From the NCBI RefSeq assembly GCF_002078875.1, contig NC_034413.1, positions 65,716,802-65,780,801 of the forward strand: a stretch of 64,000 nucleotides of DNA, in the 5' to 3' direction. How positions within the stretch are numbered: position 1 is the first letter of the stretch; each line of letters begins with the position of its first letter. A program made the translations under genes and the position numbers. The DNA comes from Numida meleagris. Taxonomy: Eukaryota; Chordata; Aves; Galliformes; Numididae. The notes under the pieces were generated by a model, which saw only the letters and a list, made by a program, of their open reading frames with translations, was not told the origin of the DNA and made no database searches. Below are positions 1-12,556 of this stretch, in pieces.

Positions 1-3000
1 GGCTAGCTGATGCCCCTCTTGTGGCTGTCTGTTCTTACTGAGAGAGATGTTACTTGGCATCAGAGTAGGAGCAGGAGGGCTTAGTCCTCATGGTCCTGGG
101 GGACTGCCTGGAGCCAAAGCCTTCAGGAGTGAACTGCTGCCAGGTCTGTAGGTGTGCTTGTATTGGTGAGGTCTGAAGGGTGGAGGAGCTAATTTTTTTT
201 GTGCTAGTTTTCCTTGGACTTCAGTTTTCTTCCTTTCTTGTATATCAGGTAACCTGCTCCCTATAGCTGAATGCATTTGTCTGTGGTTTTAGTTCTGGGT
301 TAGAGTATAAAAACAAAGATGTCACACTCTATTCCGGATATGGCTTCAGCCTGTGCTTCAAATTGATACACAATCTTTCTTGTGTTTTGAAGGGGAAAGC
401 AAAAATAATATTGTCACAACTTCTGAGCAGACAGACAATTTTTGGATTCTGGAAGCGAGTTATTTTCCTTTTAGAAGAATAATGAGTAGATACAGATGCA
501 TGATGAATAATTCATCTAAGGCTGTTTTATTTACTGTATGTAGTGCTCTTGCAGAATATGCTTTTGAGCAGAGATATAAAGATAATAAGAACACAACATC
601 ATATCTTAGATTTATTTACTTACAAAGCCAAAGCAAATGTTTCTTGGGTGCCCAGTTGTATCCTAGCATCCTGCACAGACTCTGAGATTATAGAAGATCA
701 GACCTCTTTTAATCTCTATCCAGTCCATGCATAGATGCTGCTTCACCTCTTCCAAACATCTGGTACCACCTTGTCTGCCAACACAAAAATTCCTGTGTTG
801 TTCTACACCAGTATACGATGCCTATGACTTTCAAAGTAAGAAAAGTTGATGACAGGTGTGTAACACTTCTTGACCATCTTCATCCTTCTTGCCACTTCTG
901 TAGTTCGTGCTGCTACTGTATGGCACATTGATAAGCAGTAAGCTTTAACTGACTTCATGCATGCTTCTCTGTTCTTTGTTAGTACTGTGAATTACCCTAG
1001 AAGACTAGAGCAGGTCATATGAACTCCTTATCCAATGTAATTCATAACAGAATTTGTGCTCTATATCTAGCATGTGATCACCTGCCAGTTTTTCCTTTGT
1101 TTAAGGTTCAGTAAACTTAAAATTTGCAAGCCTGCCTCTCAGCAGAAGAAGACGCTAGAATACCTCTTCCTTGTTTGTACAATTCTAACCCTCACTGTTT
1201 GAGAAAGTAGTTCGTCTTTTTTTTAATGTAGGTAACTGAAAAAGCAAACTTGCACAGCAATTGTACGAGGTATAAATTATTCCTGCCATGCCAAGGCAAT
1301 TGTGGTGATTTGCAATAGTCCTTAGAAAGTGAGAACTCCCGTGTCAGTGTAGCCACATTTAAAAGGAAAGACAGAAAGCCTTTATTACTGTTTTCCCCTA
1401 TCTAATGATACTCAATGCGTCTCACGTACTAACTGGTCAGTTTTAGTTCTTTGTCCAAATAAGGAATGACACCTTTTCTTGCTTCTTTTCTGGAAATCTG
1501 AAATGATAGTAAATTTTATTCATGAGAAGACCTTGTATTTTATTGTACTGTTTTTCAGTGATGAGGAGAAGATTGGGAATTTGATTTGCCTGTGTGTAAG
1601 CAAATATAGAGTCTAATTGCTACCATAAAAAGTACAGTATTTGTCTTTCATCACGTCTTGAATGTCCTTAAAGGGATCATTCAGAAATCAAACAAGCGAG
1701 TCTAATAGGATATTATCATCCATCACAGTTGTAGTTCTTCTGGTTACTTCCAGTAAGAACTTGGACCTGGCACAGTGACATATGTAAAAGAAGATTTTGT
1801 CTGGTGGTCTCTACAGCAGTATTATTGGATAAAATATGTTGAATTGTAGATGGAGACAGGTACCATCTGTGATGTGTTTGTACATATTGCTCAAAGCTCT
1901 CTTATCCCCCCAGGCTATGTTTCCTATTTTTCATTTGTTTAGTCTTCCCATCTACTACTACTTTAATAAAAGTGTGTGTATTTAGAAATGAGTCCCTGTT
2001 CTGTGGAGTTCCCATGTGTCCAGTTAGACAAAAAGTGAAGTCTTATCAATGTATTTCTATTCTTTCATTATAAAATTCCAATACGAAGGTACTAGAAATG
2101 GAAAGCTTTCATTCAGGTATTACTTTCAGAAACACACTGGTAAGTTTCCCTATCTTTCCACCTAAAGAGGTCTCCTAACTAAGAAACCTCTGCCATGCCG
2201 CAAATGAAGGCCTAACATATTTGTTAAACCTTAGGGAGGAATTCTGTGCTTTTGACATGGGTCGTGGGTGAGGAGGGAGAAGAGGAAAGAGTTCATGGTG
2301 GTCTGAATGACCAGGTGGAGGAAAAAAGAAAAATGGTTTTCTCTTTACCCATTGGCTTGAAAAAAAGTGTTTTTGGTAGTCGTCTTCTTGCATGTCATTG
2401 AATAAATAAGCAACGTTTTCATGTACCAGCTTTATCTGAGTTTTTAACTTCCTAGTATTTGGAAGCAGAAGGTTTTGCTGTCTTTAAAGTCCTTCATAAT
2501 ATTCTTGCATTCTGAGACTCTTGCATCTGGGTGAATGTGTCTGGTAACACTTGGTAAATGTGTCAAAAGTTGTGTCACTCAGGTATCTGTATTTCTGTGA
2601 ACATCGGTAAACCAATGTGTACAAACCTGTTACAAGACTGTGCTATTTTTAATGTTAGCTATTCTGTTTATCCAAGGAATCTAAATCTTAGTGAGGCTTT
2701 TGTTAACTTAGACTGAACTTGAACATAGTATGTACACATCGAACGTGTTGTCTCCCACACTTTGGCCACAGCAACCCCACACAGTGCTACAGGCTTGGGG
2801 CAGAGTGGCTGGAAGACTGTGTGGAAGAAATGGACATGGGGGTCCATTCATCTTGGGGTGCTCCCCAGTTGTTGTGTCTGGACATCTTGTCCTTGGAACA
2901 ATCTGTTGACAGGATGGTGGTTGGCTGTCTTCCTGATGTAACTCTATCCACTCGTACAGAAGCTCTGCAAATGTTAAATAAAGCAGAAATGCAGATCTCC

Positions 3001-6000
3001 AACCTATTCCAGAGTTAAGCTCTGATAACAAATATGCCTTACTCTTTTCTAGATTGAGATAAGACTTTGTGGCTTTTGCTTACCTGATACTTTTTCCCAC
3101 CATAACTTTTAATTAATCTGGATGAACACAGCTAATTAACAATCCCCACCAACAAAAAATGTGGTAGAAGTATGGAAGGGTATTATATGATGATCAGTTG
3201 ATGCAGCTTCTCTCTATGTTAGGCAGTAAAATTCTTCTTCCTTCATTATGCAATCACAATAAATAAGCCCACTAATATGGGAATTAACATTCCTTGTAGA
3301 GTCTGGGGGATGGTGTCTGTGTTCAGACTGTTATTAAACGTATGAAATTCCTACACTTGATCTTCCTCGGGATATTTTGCTGTCTCTCCTGAAGGTGAGG
3401 GAATATCTTTCTGTTTTCTAATTAAATTTTCCTGCTTGGCTTATTTGGAAATTATAACTCTTTGTAGTTTAGAGCATGGGATCCTTCATAAAAATTCTCC
3501 AGAAATGTCTTCTCTCTTTTCTGAACTAGTTACCACTTATCCCTTACCGTTCCTAGTGACTGGGATTGCATTCTCTCCGTATTTTCTGTAGCTTTTTAAC
3601 TAGGGATCTGCCTGTCTTGTCATTTTTTCATGAAATTTGTGCTGACATTTTTTCTTTTTTACTTGTTTGAATGAGATCCAATTTTCCTCTCACTTTCTGA
3701 ATTCTCTTACAATGTTTCTGGAGCCTGTCTGCTTAAGTTTTAATTATGGGACTGAGAAGACCTTTGTGTAATGCTATTCTTTCTTGAGTTGTCTTTATTG
3801 TTTACCCCGCATAGCGTACTTGGCTAATAAAGTTTCTCTCTTATTACCATCTCACAAAATATCATTGCGTTTTCCTATCTTCTTAATCTTTGTTATTTTC
3901 CATCTGAAAATCCACATTTAATTCTCGTACCTGTATAAGATTCTGGAGTCTTGTTAACTGTTTGTTTGCTTAATGATCATCTCTACCTAATTTCTCTCAG
4001 TATATACTTTTGTTTGATCTTGGATTCCAAAAATAGGTATGTCATTGTATGATCAAAGTAATGTGATAGCTCCCACAGATTCCTAGTCCATTGCCACTAA
4101 TATAAGAGAGACATGAAAAATACCATTGTGGAGTAGCACAGGATAATAAGCCTAATCAATAGGCTTAGGGCTCCTCATAATCCAAATATTATTCAACTCC
4201 TTTTTCTTTTAAAAATTAATAACTTTTCAAATATTCCTCCATGTGTGATTCTCATCCACCTTAACAAATGATGTATGATTTTATTGAAAATCCTCCAAAA
4301 ACATGTTACATTTCCCTAATATAACCATATTAAAATTTCTTGGAGTCTGTCAGAACTTGACCACGCTTAAAATGTGTAGGAGTAGGTTTCATTAATTTTC
4401 CTGGTTTTTTTTTTTTTTTCTTTGGACACACTGTTGCGTATCTTCACAGCCATAGCAGCAGAACTCCTTTAGACTCTTTAAAATTCAGGACTTCGTAATC
4501 ACCTGGGAATTCAGTATTAATGGTTACTTTTTGATCCACCCCTGTGTGTATTCCCTCATGTATTTTGTTTTACAAGCCACTTTATTAACCCAAATGACCA
4601 GAAAGTGTTCCCTAGTATTTTTGTGCAAGTCCTTAAATGAGTCTCAGCATTGTAGTTTTGTGGCCTTGATCCTTTCTTCTTTTCCACAAAATATTGAGCT
4701 TTTTCCCTACTTCTGTTAGACAGAAATGTCTAATGCCTTCTCCTCATGACTAAACTACTCAGAGTTTACTGTTTTAAATTCCCACATGGGAGATACTTTG
4801 GCACTGCATTTTATTTTCCAGAAATTAGTGGCCTCTTTGGACTTGCACAGAGATGTATTTGAGAACTTTCATTTGCATCCTGAATTATTCTGTATTTATT
4901 CTCATCCCTTTCCTTCCACCCTTTTGTCTCTTTTAGCTCTGAAATATGCATTTTTCCAGTTCTGCTCTATATGCTCTGTTTCCTAATGAGGATTCCGCTC
5001 TTTTTTTTTTTTTCCTGCAAGTTCTTTGTTCTGCTTTGAATCATGATCTTCCAATGCATTCCTTCTGGGGGATTAGTGTTTCAAATTGGTACATGCGGCA
5101 TCTGTTCAATAAACCATGTGAAAGTACTTTCAGGAAGAGAGGAGTACCAGCAGAGTGCTATTAGAGCATGCCATTAGCCTCTTGAGTGCTAGCTGTCCTG
5201 TGCACCACCAGGCCCAGCTCTTTAGCAGCACTAAGTCAGGTGTGCAGGCCGTTGTCTTCCTGCATATTTACTGGGGAAAGACTGTGTTGATGCAGATAAG
5301 CTGCCCACAGGCGTTGGCGCAGGGTGTGCACTACTTGAATGAGCACGAGCCCTGTATGGAGTATGAGCTCTGTGTTAAATGCACAGTGTTTTTTCAAATT
5401 CATGCTGGTGAAGCTGCAGGAATGTGAAGTTTGATTTACTCTACGGAAATTAGAATTTGGAGACTTTGATGTTTAAATCCTGTTGTCCTCATCTGGTTTA
5501 TGAAATTGAAAAGAAGTATGTAAGAATGTATTAGTAAAGAGAAACCTTGCTTAGGACCATAGGGGAGAGAGCTAATGGTCAGCAGCGGCATGAGGAAGCA
5601 CTTGGCTTGGCTGGCTGGTGATCCAGCAACTGGAGAGTGCAGAGCGTCTGATGCACAGAAGTCGAGTTCTCAGGAGGAAAAAAAAAAAAAGCCTTAAGCA
5701 AAACTGAATGCCCAAGAATGCCCTCACCCCAAACTTGGTATTTATCATCAGGAAGACTCAACTGGCTTGAAAAGATGAGAAATAGACCTCTGAAGTGTAA
5801 AATATATTCAGGCAAGTCTGCATCGGATTTATATTGCTGGGATGCCGAGTTATTGATCTGTAAGCTCACCAAATGCTGAGCAGAATTTACGAGATAAAAC
5901 TCACATAACAGGAAAATAAATATGTAACAGCTGGCTTCTTTGGGGGAAACCCTGTAGAAGCAAGAGAGGAAATGGTTTTGTTTGGATCTTTGGGGTTTGT

Positions 6001-8820
6001 TTAAATGTTGTTGTTCAAATGTGTATTTCAGAAATTTCAGTTTGGATCCATTAGGGAAAAGCATTTTCCCTAATGTGTTTTCTAGGTTTTCACTTTTTTT
6101 TCTTGTCTAGAAACGAATTAAAGTAAAATGAAAAGAGTGTGTAAAATGAAGTCGACAGTGAAAGAGATGTGTGTTCTAAAAGGTGCCTTTAAAAGAACCT
6201 GCCTTTTTCAGTCAATACACCATCTGAAATGACTATGAACTATGTATCTCTTTAGAAATACATTTATTTACATTGCTGTCCTTGGTATGCAGCCAATAAT
6301 ATGCTGCCCAGTCATTTCACATGAGATACTGTGTTTTGGTTCAAGTATTTATCTTTGGAATCTAAGATTTTAAATGTGTTTGTATTTCATCATTATTTCC
6401 TGCCACTGAAACTGGATCGGTTCTATTCGTAACTGTTTTGGTCTGAGTTCTTTGGTTTCATTGCTACAGGGAAGGGGAGCTGCAGCATACTCAAACAGTG
6501 CTGTTCCTTCAGGTGAGAGAAATGATGGGATCTGCGTGCATGTTGCACCGCAGAGTGGGACACCAGGGACTCCTAATGAAGCTGGTGGTGGCGGGGCTGG
6601 TCCTGCAGCAGGAGGTGTTGCAGCATGGGGCTGCTGCACTGACTTAGGGCACTGAGCCTCATGAGCACGCCGTGAGTGGAGCAACTCAGTGTCAGCTGCT
6701 TTGGGGCCACCGCTGCCATGTCCTGGTGTGCATGATGGGCACATCAACCCTGTGCTTTGTTGGTGATACCTGTGCTTCTGCAGTGACACAGCAGTTGCAG
6801 AGCGGAGTCCTGCTCTTTGGTGTTTTTTTTTTGCTGTTGATTGGATGCTAAACTTAGTGATGGGCAAACTCCGGACTCTTAATAGGCTTTCATGACAAAA
6901 GCTCCATTTTTGTTTTTTTTTTCCCCCTCTTTTCCTTGTGGCTTCTCTTACTCTCTCTGGCAGTCTGTTATAATGATGATTTCCAGCATCTGGTGGCCAG
7001 CAAGGGTCGTATCCTGGAGCATCCTCTTTTTTCTTCCTGTGATTGCCTTTATTGGTATCTGAGCATTTTCTCTGCATTTCCCCCTGAACACTGTTAGTGA
7101 CTTGTCACCTCTGGTCTGGACAGTCACGTGACTGAGAATTCTTGCTAGATTGGAGATTTCTGTTGACAGTCTCTATGACTACCCAATTTGGGAAGAAGAT
7201 CCCACTATACAGTGTGGTATGTGGAACTTTCTGAACATGAAGTGCTAATAGTTTGTCACTCAGTAAAATGGCAAGAATCTTTGTTGTTCTGAAATACATA
7301 AACCACTATTAACCTTTTTTTCATGCTGTGATGAGCTTTCAGTTCATGCTTTGTTTCTTGTCCTTTAATTCATAATAGGGTTTCAACTCTATGCCTTGGG
7401 GCTTCCAAACTAATTGATTCTTTCTGGGAGCATAAAAGGATCCTTTCCATTTGGGATGGGTTGCATGAAGCTTTTTTGATGAGGTGATGCAATGGCCTAG
7501 GGTTGGTGCTGTCTCCACTCTAGTTTAATTACATTTAACACATCTCCTTTGTCTAGTCTTTTATTTTCACTACAAAAACAAGTCTTTCAGATTGCAGAAA
7601 TTACACGCCAATGTTACGATGATCTCTCCTTCTCATGTTATACATGTACAAGTGTTTTTATAATGATTCATTCCTTCATGATTTTCTCAGGTAATTTCCC
7701 TTCATAGTGATCCAACTGTCTTTGGTTCATAAGTGCTGGAAAAGATAGCAAGGATTTTTACAAAGGTGCGGCATCCCTTTTGTGTACCCTAGTTATCCTT
7801 AATTAAGCATAACTTTGCCAAAAGATGTAGTAAATATCTGGTTGTATCACCTTGAGAATAGAATATTCGATAGCATTAGGCCCTGCCAGTATTCAAGAGA
7901 CAATCTTGATGTATTCCAGATACGTTAGTAATATCTAGATGTGTCTCATTTGAGTGTTAATATCAGACATACTTGTGTTTCATTCTGGAGGGGAGTTGAA
8001 GTTAAGGTCCAGGAAAAGATTGTGTTAGTTACCTCCCGTGGAGTGAAAAACTAAATGTGAAAGTAATCATTGCTACTGAAATGCAGTCCTATGCATTTCT
8101 CTTTCTGACTGGCCATCACTGTGTTTAATGTGGTGTTGGTATGTATGCCTGCAAATGTGTGCCCGTATGACTATATTCAGAGATAATTTATTTATTGGCT
8201 TAAAATTACATTACACAAGTAGTATCAGAGCTGATTTCCTCTTCCACACTTGCCCAAAATCACTACCTCGGTAAAAATATATAGGGAAACAAGATACTTT
8301 AGAAACCAATTTATTATCTCCTGCTGGTAGCAATAACCTGAAAATAACAGCAAATAGTAAAACTCAAACTTGAAGCAGACGCTGGTGCTGGGAGCAGCCG
8401 CAGTCGCATTTATAAAGGATAGATTCAATATAACAGCTAGAGAAATGTGCAATGTTTCAGAGGCTTCCGGATTAGTACTTGATTGCTTTTTCAAGTTTAT
8501 TCTATAGATTGAGAAGAACACAGGATTTTGAAATGTACAAACAAGCATAATGGATAAGCTGCTACTTGAATGAGATATTGCCTCTCCCTCCCACTCCTCC
8601 CCTCCTGACATCTGCCTTTCCCCTTACCCCCAAAAAATTGACTAATGGTTTTCCAAGGAAAATAATTAAATTAAAAAAACACAACAGTTTTTCAATGTGA
8701 ATGTAGGAAAATGCCATTACCAAATCCATTATTGAGCACAATCACAAGGCAGTCTGGTATTTAAAGACAAGCCTAGCAGCTGTGTTCATTCATCATAGGT
8801 ATAAACTGGTTTTTTTTTTT

Positions 8821-8860
8821 TTTTTTTCCTGAACAGGACATTTTTTTCCTGACCAGGCTT
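8821..8860. repeat. 20-bp tandem duplication, two copies
   Basis: Positions 8821-8840 and 8841-8860 repeat the unit tttttttcctgaacaggaca with three to four differences in the second copy. It directly follows an 18-T run (8810-8827), so slippage at the homopolymer is the likely origin. Confidence 0.75.
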
Positions 8861-8934
8861 TCTGCACCTTTTTGGAGGCTGTGCTGTGTGAGAATTTTGA
8901 CATTTAAAAGGTTCATAGAAAAGGGGACCTTGTG

Positions 8935-8987
8935 GTTTCTAAGGAAAAGGATGTTTATTACGTTTCTAAGGAAAAGGATGTTTATTA
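8935..8987. repeat. 27-bp tandem duplication, near-perfect
   Basis: The 26-base string beginning gtttctaaggaaaagg occurs at 8935-8960 and again at 8962-8987 with no difference, separated by one base (period 27). Perfect identity in otherwise unconstrained intron sequence suggests a recent event that may be polymorphic in the population. Confidence 0.9.
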
Positions 8988-9219
8988 GAGCATGAAGGAA
9001 CAGCGCTGTTGAAGAAGATAGTTTGGATAGTGGATATTACTAGCTGTGTATGATTCGTGTATTACTATAAAGAGCTAAATTAAATTGAGAACGTTAAGAA
9101 GAAAGAAGCAAAACTAATGTCAGAGATGGTGAGGTGTGAGAAAATACTACAGATGGAATGGAAAGAGTGGTAGTGCCTGGTCAAACCAACAGAAAAAGCC
9201 TGCAAAATTAAGGAGAATC

Positions 9220-9331
9220 AGCCTGGTCTGGTATTAGATGTGGAGGTTGGTGGCCCTGCCTGCGTCAAAGGGGTTGGAGCTTGATCATCCTTGAGGTCCC
9301 TTCCACCCCAAGCCTTTCTATGATTTGATGA
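9220..9331 (+). mobile_element. CR1 LINE 3'-end fragment, + orientation
   Basis: The block runs from cctggtctgg through ggggttggagcttgatcat and ccttgaggtcccttccacc to ttctatgatttgatgaa. This is the standard CR1 3' end (guanine-rich stretch, the gatgatc...aggtcccttccaac segment, then the ttctatgat tail). It is 5'-truncated, as most CR1 copies are, and diverged by point changes, so it is not a young insertion. Confidence 0.88.
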
Positions 9332-9653
9332 ATCTTGGAGCTGAGACAAGTGTTTGTGAAGACATGACAGCATCAGCTGGATTTCTTGCTTGGTGGTCCA
9401 TTGCCATGCAGCATGAGGGTGGATGAAAGATTATGCTTAGACATGGCAGACCTGTCCAAACTGGGGTGTGAAAGCAGCCCACCTCTGTGCTGTTTCTTCC
9501 TCTGTGCTTAAAATCTTCCCACATTTCCTTCTGGCTACAGTTTTGTGTTTAAAAGTGAATGCGTCATTACGAGACTAAAAGCAAGTCAATTTCAGCAGAC
9601 ACTCAGGCAAAAATCATATCAAACTTTTAAATAAAACTGACTGAAATCAACTG

Positions 9654-9854
9654 ATGGAAATAGGAGTTGTCAATCAAATGGCTGACAAAGTGATGAAGCT
9701 CTTTTATGGAGCCCCACTGGTCTGTCCAGTCTCTTTGGCTGTCATGCTGGGAATAGTGGGTCTTTGTTCCTACCTGTTTTTTAAAAAGGATGGTATTGTG
9801 CTGTATGTATTTCTTAATGCAGCCTGTTTGTTTTTGATCTTGGCTTATTTCTGA
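9654..9854 (+). other. 66-codon hydrophobic open frame, unidentified, probably not a gene
   Basis: An ATG with G at +4 opens 66 codons ending in TGA. The predicted peptide has two hydrophobic stretches, at about residues 20-42 (CPVSLAVMLGIVGLCSYLFF) and 48-66 (IVLYVFLNAACLFLILAYF), split by a KKDG turn, like a small two-pass membrane protein. An AATAAA lies at 9891-9896, about 37 nt after the stop. I do not recognise it. Chance or a fragment of an old retrocopy is more likely than a functional gene, because T-rich DNA easily yields hydrophobic frames. Confidence 0.15.
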
Positions 9855-10155
9855 AGACTTTCACTGGAGGATTGTGATCAGTGCAGTGAAAATAAACTGG
9901 CACAGCCCTAGAATATATTTGGATATTTGTTTAGAATAGTCTGTGTATTTTCTGATCTACCTTTTACAGAATATTTAGAATTGTTAAGAAAGTGAGAAAA
10001 CAAGCAGTTTTATTCTAGGAACAAGTAGGATGTTGGTCCTGGGAATCTTAAGGGGAAAAGAGCATCCAGCTCTGGAATGAGATAGGGCATCAGGCTGAGG
10101 GAGGAAGAGTGGGATGCTGGTTGGCAGGGAGAGGACAGCAGGCATTTCCTCCAAG

Positions 10156-10490
10156 ATAGAACCGTAGAATGGTTTGGGTTGGAAGGGACCCTTAAGGTCA
10201 TCTAGTTCCAACCCCCCTGCAGTAGGCTGGGACACCTCCCTCTAGACCAGGTTGCTCACGGTCCCATCCAGCCTGGCCTTGAATGCTTCCAGGGAAGGGT
10301 CATCCACAACCTTGCTGGGCAACCTGTTCAGTGTCTCACCACCCTCACAGTAAAGAATTTCTTCCCGATATCTAGTCTAAATCTACCCTCTTCCAGTTTA
10401 AAGCCTTTTCCCCACATCCTCTTGCTATCTGACCTTATAAAAAGTCCCTCCCCAGCTTTCCTGTAGGCCCCCTCCTGGTACTCAAGCCTT
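10156..10490 (-). mobile_element. CR1 LINE 3'-end fragment, - orientation
   Basis: Read on the + strand this is an antisense CR1. It starts with the decayed tail gaaccgtagaatggtttggg and ttggaagggaccc, followed by ggtcatctagttccaaccc, gaccaggttgctc, ccagcctggccttgaatgct and on to the cacatcctcttgctatctg region. The element's 3' end is at about 10156, so the insertion points left. It is about 335 bp long and 5'-truncated. The right edge is approximate. Confidence 0.93.
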
Positions 10491-12400
10491 CCACAAATCT
10501 GGTCTATCCAGTACTCTCAGTTTTACCCTTGATGTACTAATAGTAACCTGACACTTCAGCTTTTTGTAATTTATTTTTTCTTGTTTTTCTTCTATTCAAA
10601 CTAAATTAAAAAAACCCTTTGGCACGATTGCTTAGTTTTCAAGGCAGGAGAACCAACCTACGTTGTCAAGTATCTCACATTTTAATAGCTACAGTGCTTC
10701 TGTGTTGTAATTTAAAAATCAGTGAGGAGGGAAGAGCCATTGCTAACAACACCTTGAGTTAATGAAGAGCAGAACTGCACTTTATTTTTTGTGTTGACCA
10801 TATGCACTCAAATCTATTTCCTTTCATTTATTCAACTGAACTTTCAAAAAACGATACAGGTTTCCAAAGTCTAATGCTGAAAGGCAGGTTAAGCCAAGCA
10901 TGAGACTTCTCTGCGAAATACATACTCTTATCCTTAAAACTCTGATATTTATCTCATTCTGTCTGTCACTTTACTTGCATGTTCTCTAGAAAGGCATGCT
11001 TATGTTAGTGTTCAGGTGAATTGGATTTATGCCACCATGTTATAATCTAAATGAACACGTCAAAGGCTGTATAGTATCTCAAAAATCACTCAGAAGGTGG
11101 TCTTTTTACTAATGTGTGATCTTTCAGGTTGGAATTAAATTACAGCTTTTGTTTAGTCCTGTTATTCTGGTGAGTTGCAATCATAAGCGCTGTTATTGGT
11201 CTTAAGTCTCAGCTTCTAGACTTGTAAATCAACATTTATTGGGATTTTGGGCAGTGAAGTCATGAGTTTAAGAGGGGAAAGAAAGGGTTTCTCTTCAAAT
11301 GAATCATTTTATAGGAAATGTCTAATATCAGAAAAAAGAGAAAATTGCTCATACATTGGACATGTTTTTATAAATTCTTTTCAAGTCAGTTCCACTCATG
11401 GAAGCAAAGAAAAATAGACATTAAAAATAAAAATGAGGATAAAGCAAATTCACTAGCTATAAAAATTAATGAAGGCTTGGTCATATCATGGCAGAGTAAA
11501 CTCAAACAAGCCTTTGCCTTTTGAAAGACTGCTTTGATACTGATTTATCTAAAGAGACCGCCAAATTCAGCCCATCATGTAATTAAAATGCAGCATCATA
11601 TAATGACTCAGAAGATAGATTTAAGTCAGCTCCCTTCATTTCCTTCTTCCTCCCCGACCCAAATAAAAAGGCGAGAGATGTTAATTGAAAGTAGAAATTT
11701 CTTATGATAAATGAAAATGCCAAGGGAGTCAGCTTTCCAAATTTATTGCCAGTATCAACAAAACCAACATGTGGCAGAGTTGGGGATTGTTTCATCTCTG
11801 GAATGAAGAAGTTCGAAGACCTGTGCAGTTGATCCATGTCTTCCCTGGCTCGAGGCAATTAAATAAACATCTCTCCTTACAAATGGGCAAGTCTTTCTGC
11901 ACACGTGTGGAAGAATCAGATAGCTTTCCTGAAAGTAAGTGAAGCAAAAAGGAAGGTCTGGATCCTGCATGGACATGGCATGATCCCCCTGTGCTCAGAC
12001 TTCCCCTCATCTGCCTTTTCCTGATTCCCAAATACACTGTGAGCTTTTAGGATTCCCTTCTCATGCATCTTTCTCTTCTGTATGAAGAGGTCTCCTCATG
12101 TATAAATGCAGGGGAATAGGTTCCAGTCTGTTGCTCTGACATTGTAGAAAATCAGCACGGAATTTATCAGCCGTTTCCCCTTAAACATAATCAAAAATTG
12201 GGCTGCTGAATATGAATGGTTTAGACAAAACTAAGTGCCTTGCTGAACAGAAGATTAACTTTTTGATCTAGGAGATAAGACCCTAAAAAAGCAGTGGATT
12301 ATGGTGTGGTTTTGGGGCAGCGGTTATCTCCGGAGCTCTGCACGTTAGTCAGGGCAAAATTACTGTTCTGTTTTTTTTTACCTCTTTTGTTTCCCTCTAG

Positions 12401-12556
12401 TTAGTAGACCAGTTGATGGGAAGTTCTGCCTGGGCCCTGCTCCCTCTGCCTCGCAGCTGTGTGACCTGCCGTGTCCCTTGGAGTGCGCGGTGTCTGCCTG
12501 GTTGGCGTGGGGCCCCTGCCTTCCCGAAGACTGCCGGGACCGCCAGGGAAGAAGAG
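12401..12556 (+). CDS. THSD7B: THSD7B coding exon A: end of one TSR and start of the next
   Basis: This 156-nt exon (two bases completing a codon, 51 codons, one base; phase 1 in, phase 1 out) codes for SRPVDGKFCLGPAPSASQLC, then DLPCPLECAVSAWLAWGPC and PEDCRDRQGRR. The first half is the C-terminal Cys region of a TSR. CPLEC then opens the next TSR, which carries a W-x-x-W pair (WLAW), the usual C-mannosylation motif, followed by GPC and an unusual LPEDC in place of the common CSxTC. The acceptor is tttccctctag (ending 12400) and the donor is gtaatgg (12557). The exon is clearly more GC-rich than the flanking intron. Family comparison: THSD7A and 7B share this split layout. Confidence 0.92.

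Larger units (their letters stand above)
1..12400 (+). other. Intron upstream of the first visible exon (3' part)
   Basis: This is non-coding, AT-rich sequence ending in the pyrimidine tract and tag acceptor just before 12401. It contains two CR1 3' ends in opposite orientation (9220-9331 and 10156-10490), T runs at 4405-4419 and 8810-8827, two short tandem duplications near 8.8-9.0 kb, and a GC-richer patch at about 6440-6830. No TSR-like exon was seen. Open frames of up to 235 codons occur, but none has recognisable homology. The upstream exon of the gene must lie beyond the left edge, unless it is too short or diverged to recognise by eye. Confidence 0.7.

Noticed and set aside
2708..3031. 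Overlapping frames of about 100 codons on both strands
   Set aside because: Both strands are open over the same bases, typical of a GC-richer patch. Neither translation resembles a known family or a TSR.
5579..6064. 161-codon open frame on the - strand
   Set aside because: It includes a homopolymer-derived Phe run, has no known domain and lies in AT-rich intron DNA. The length is within what 64 kb can give by chance.
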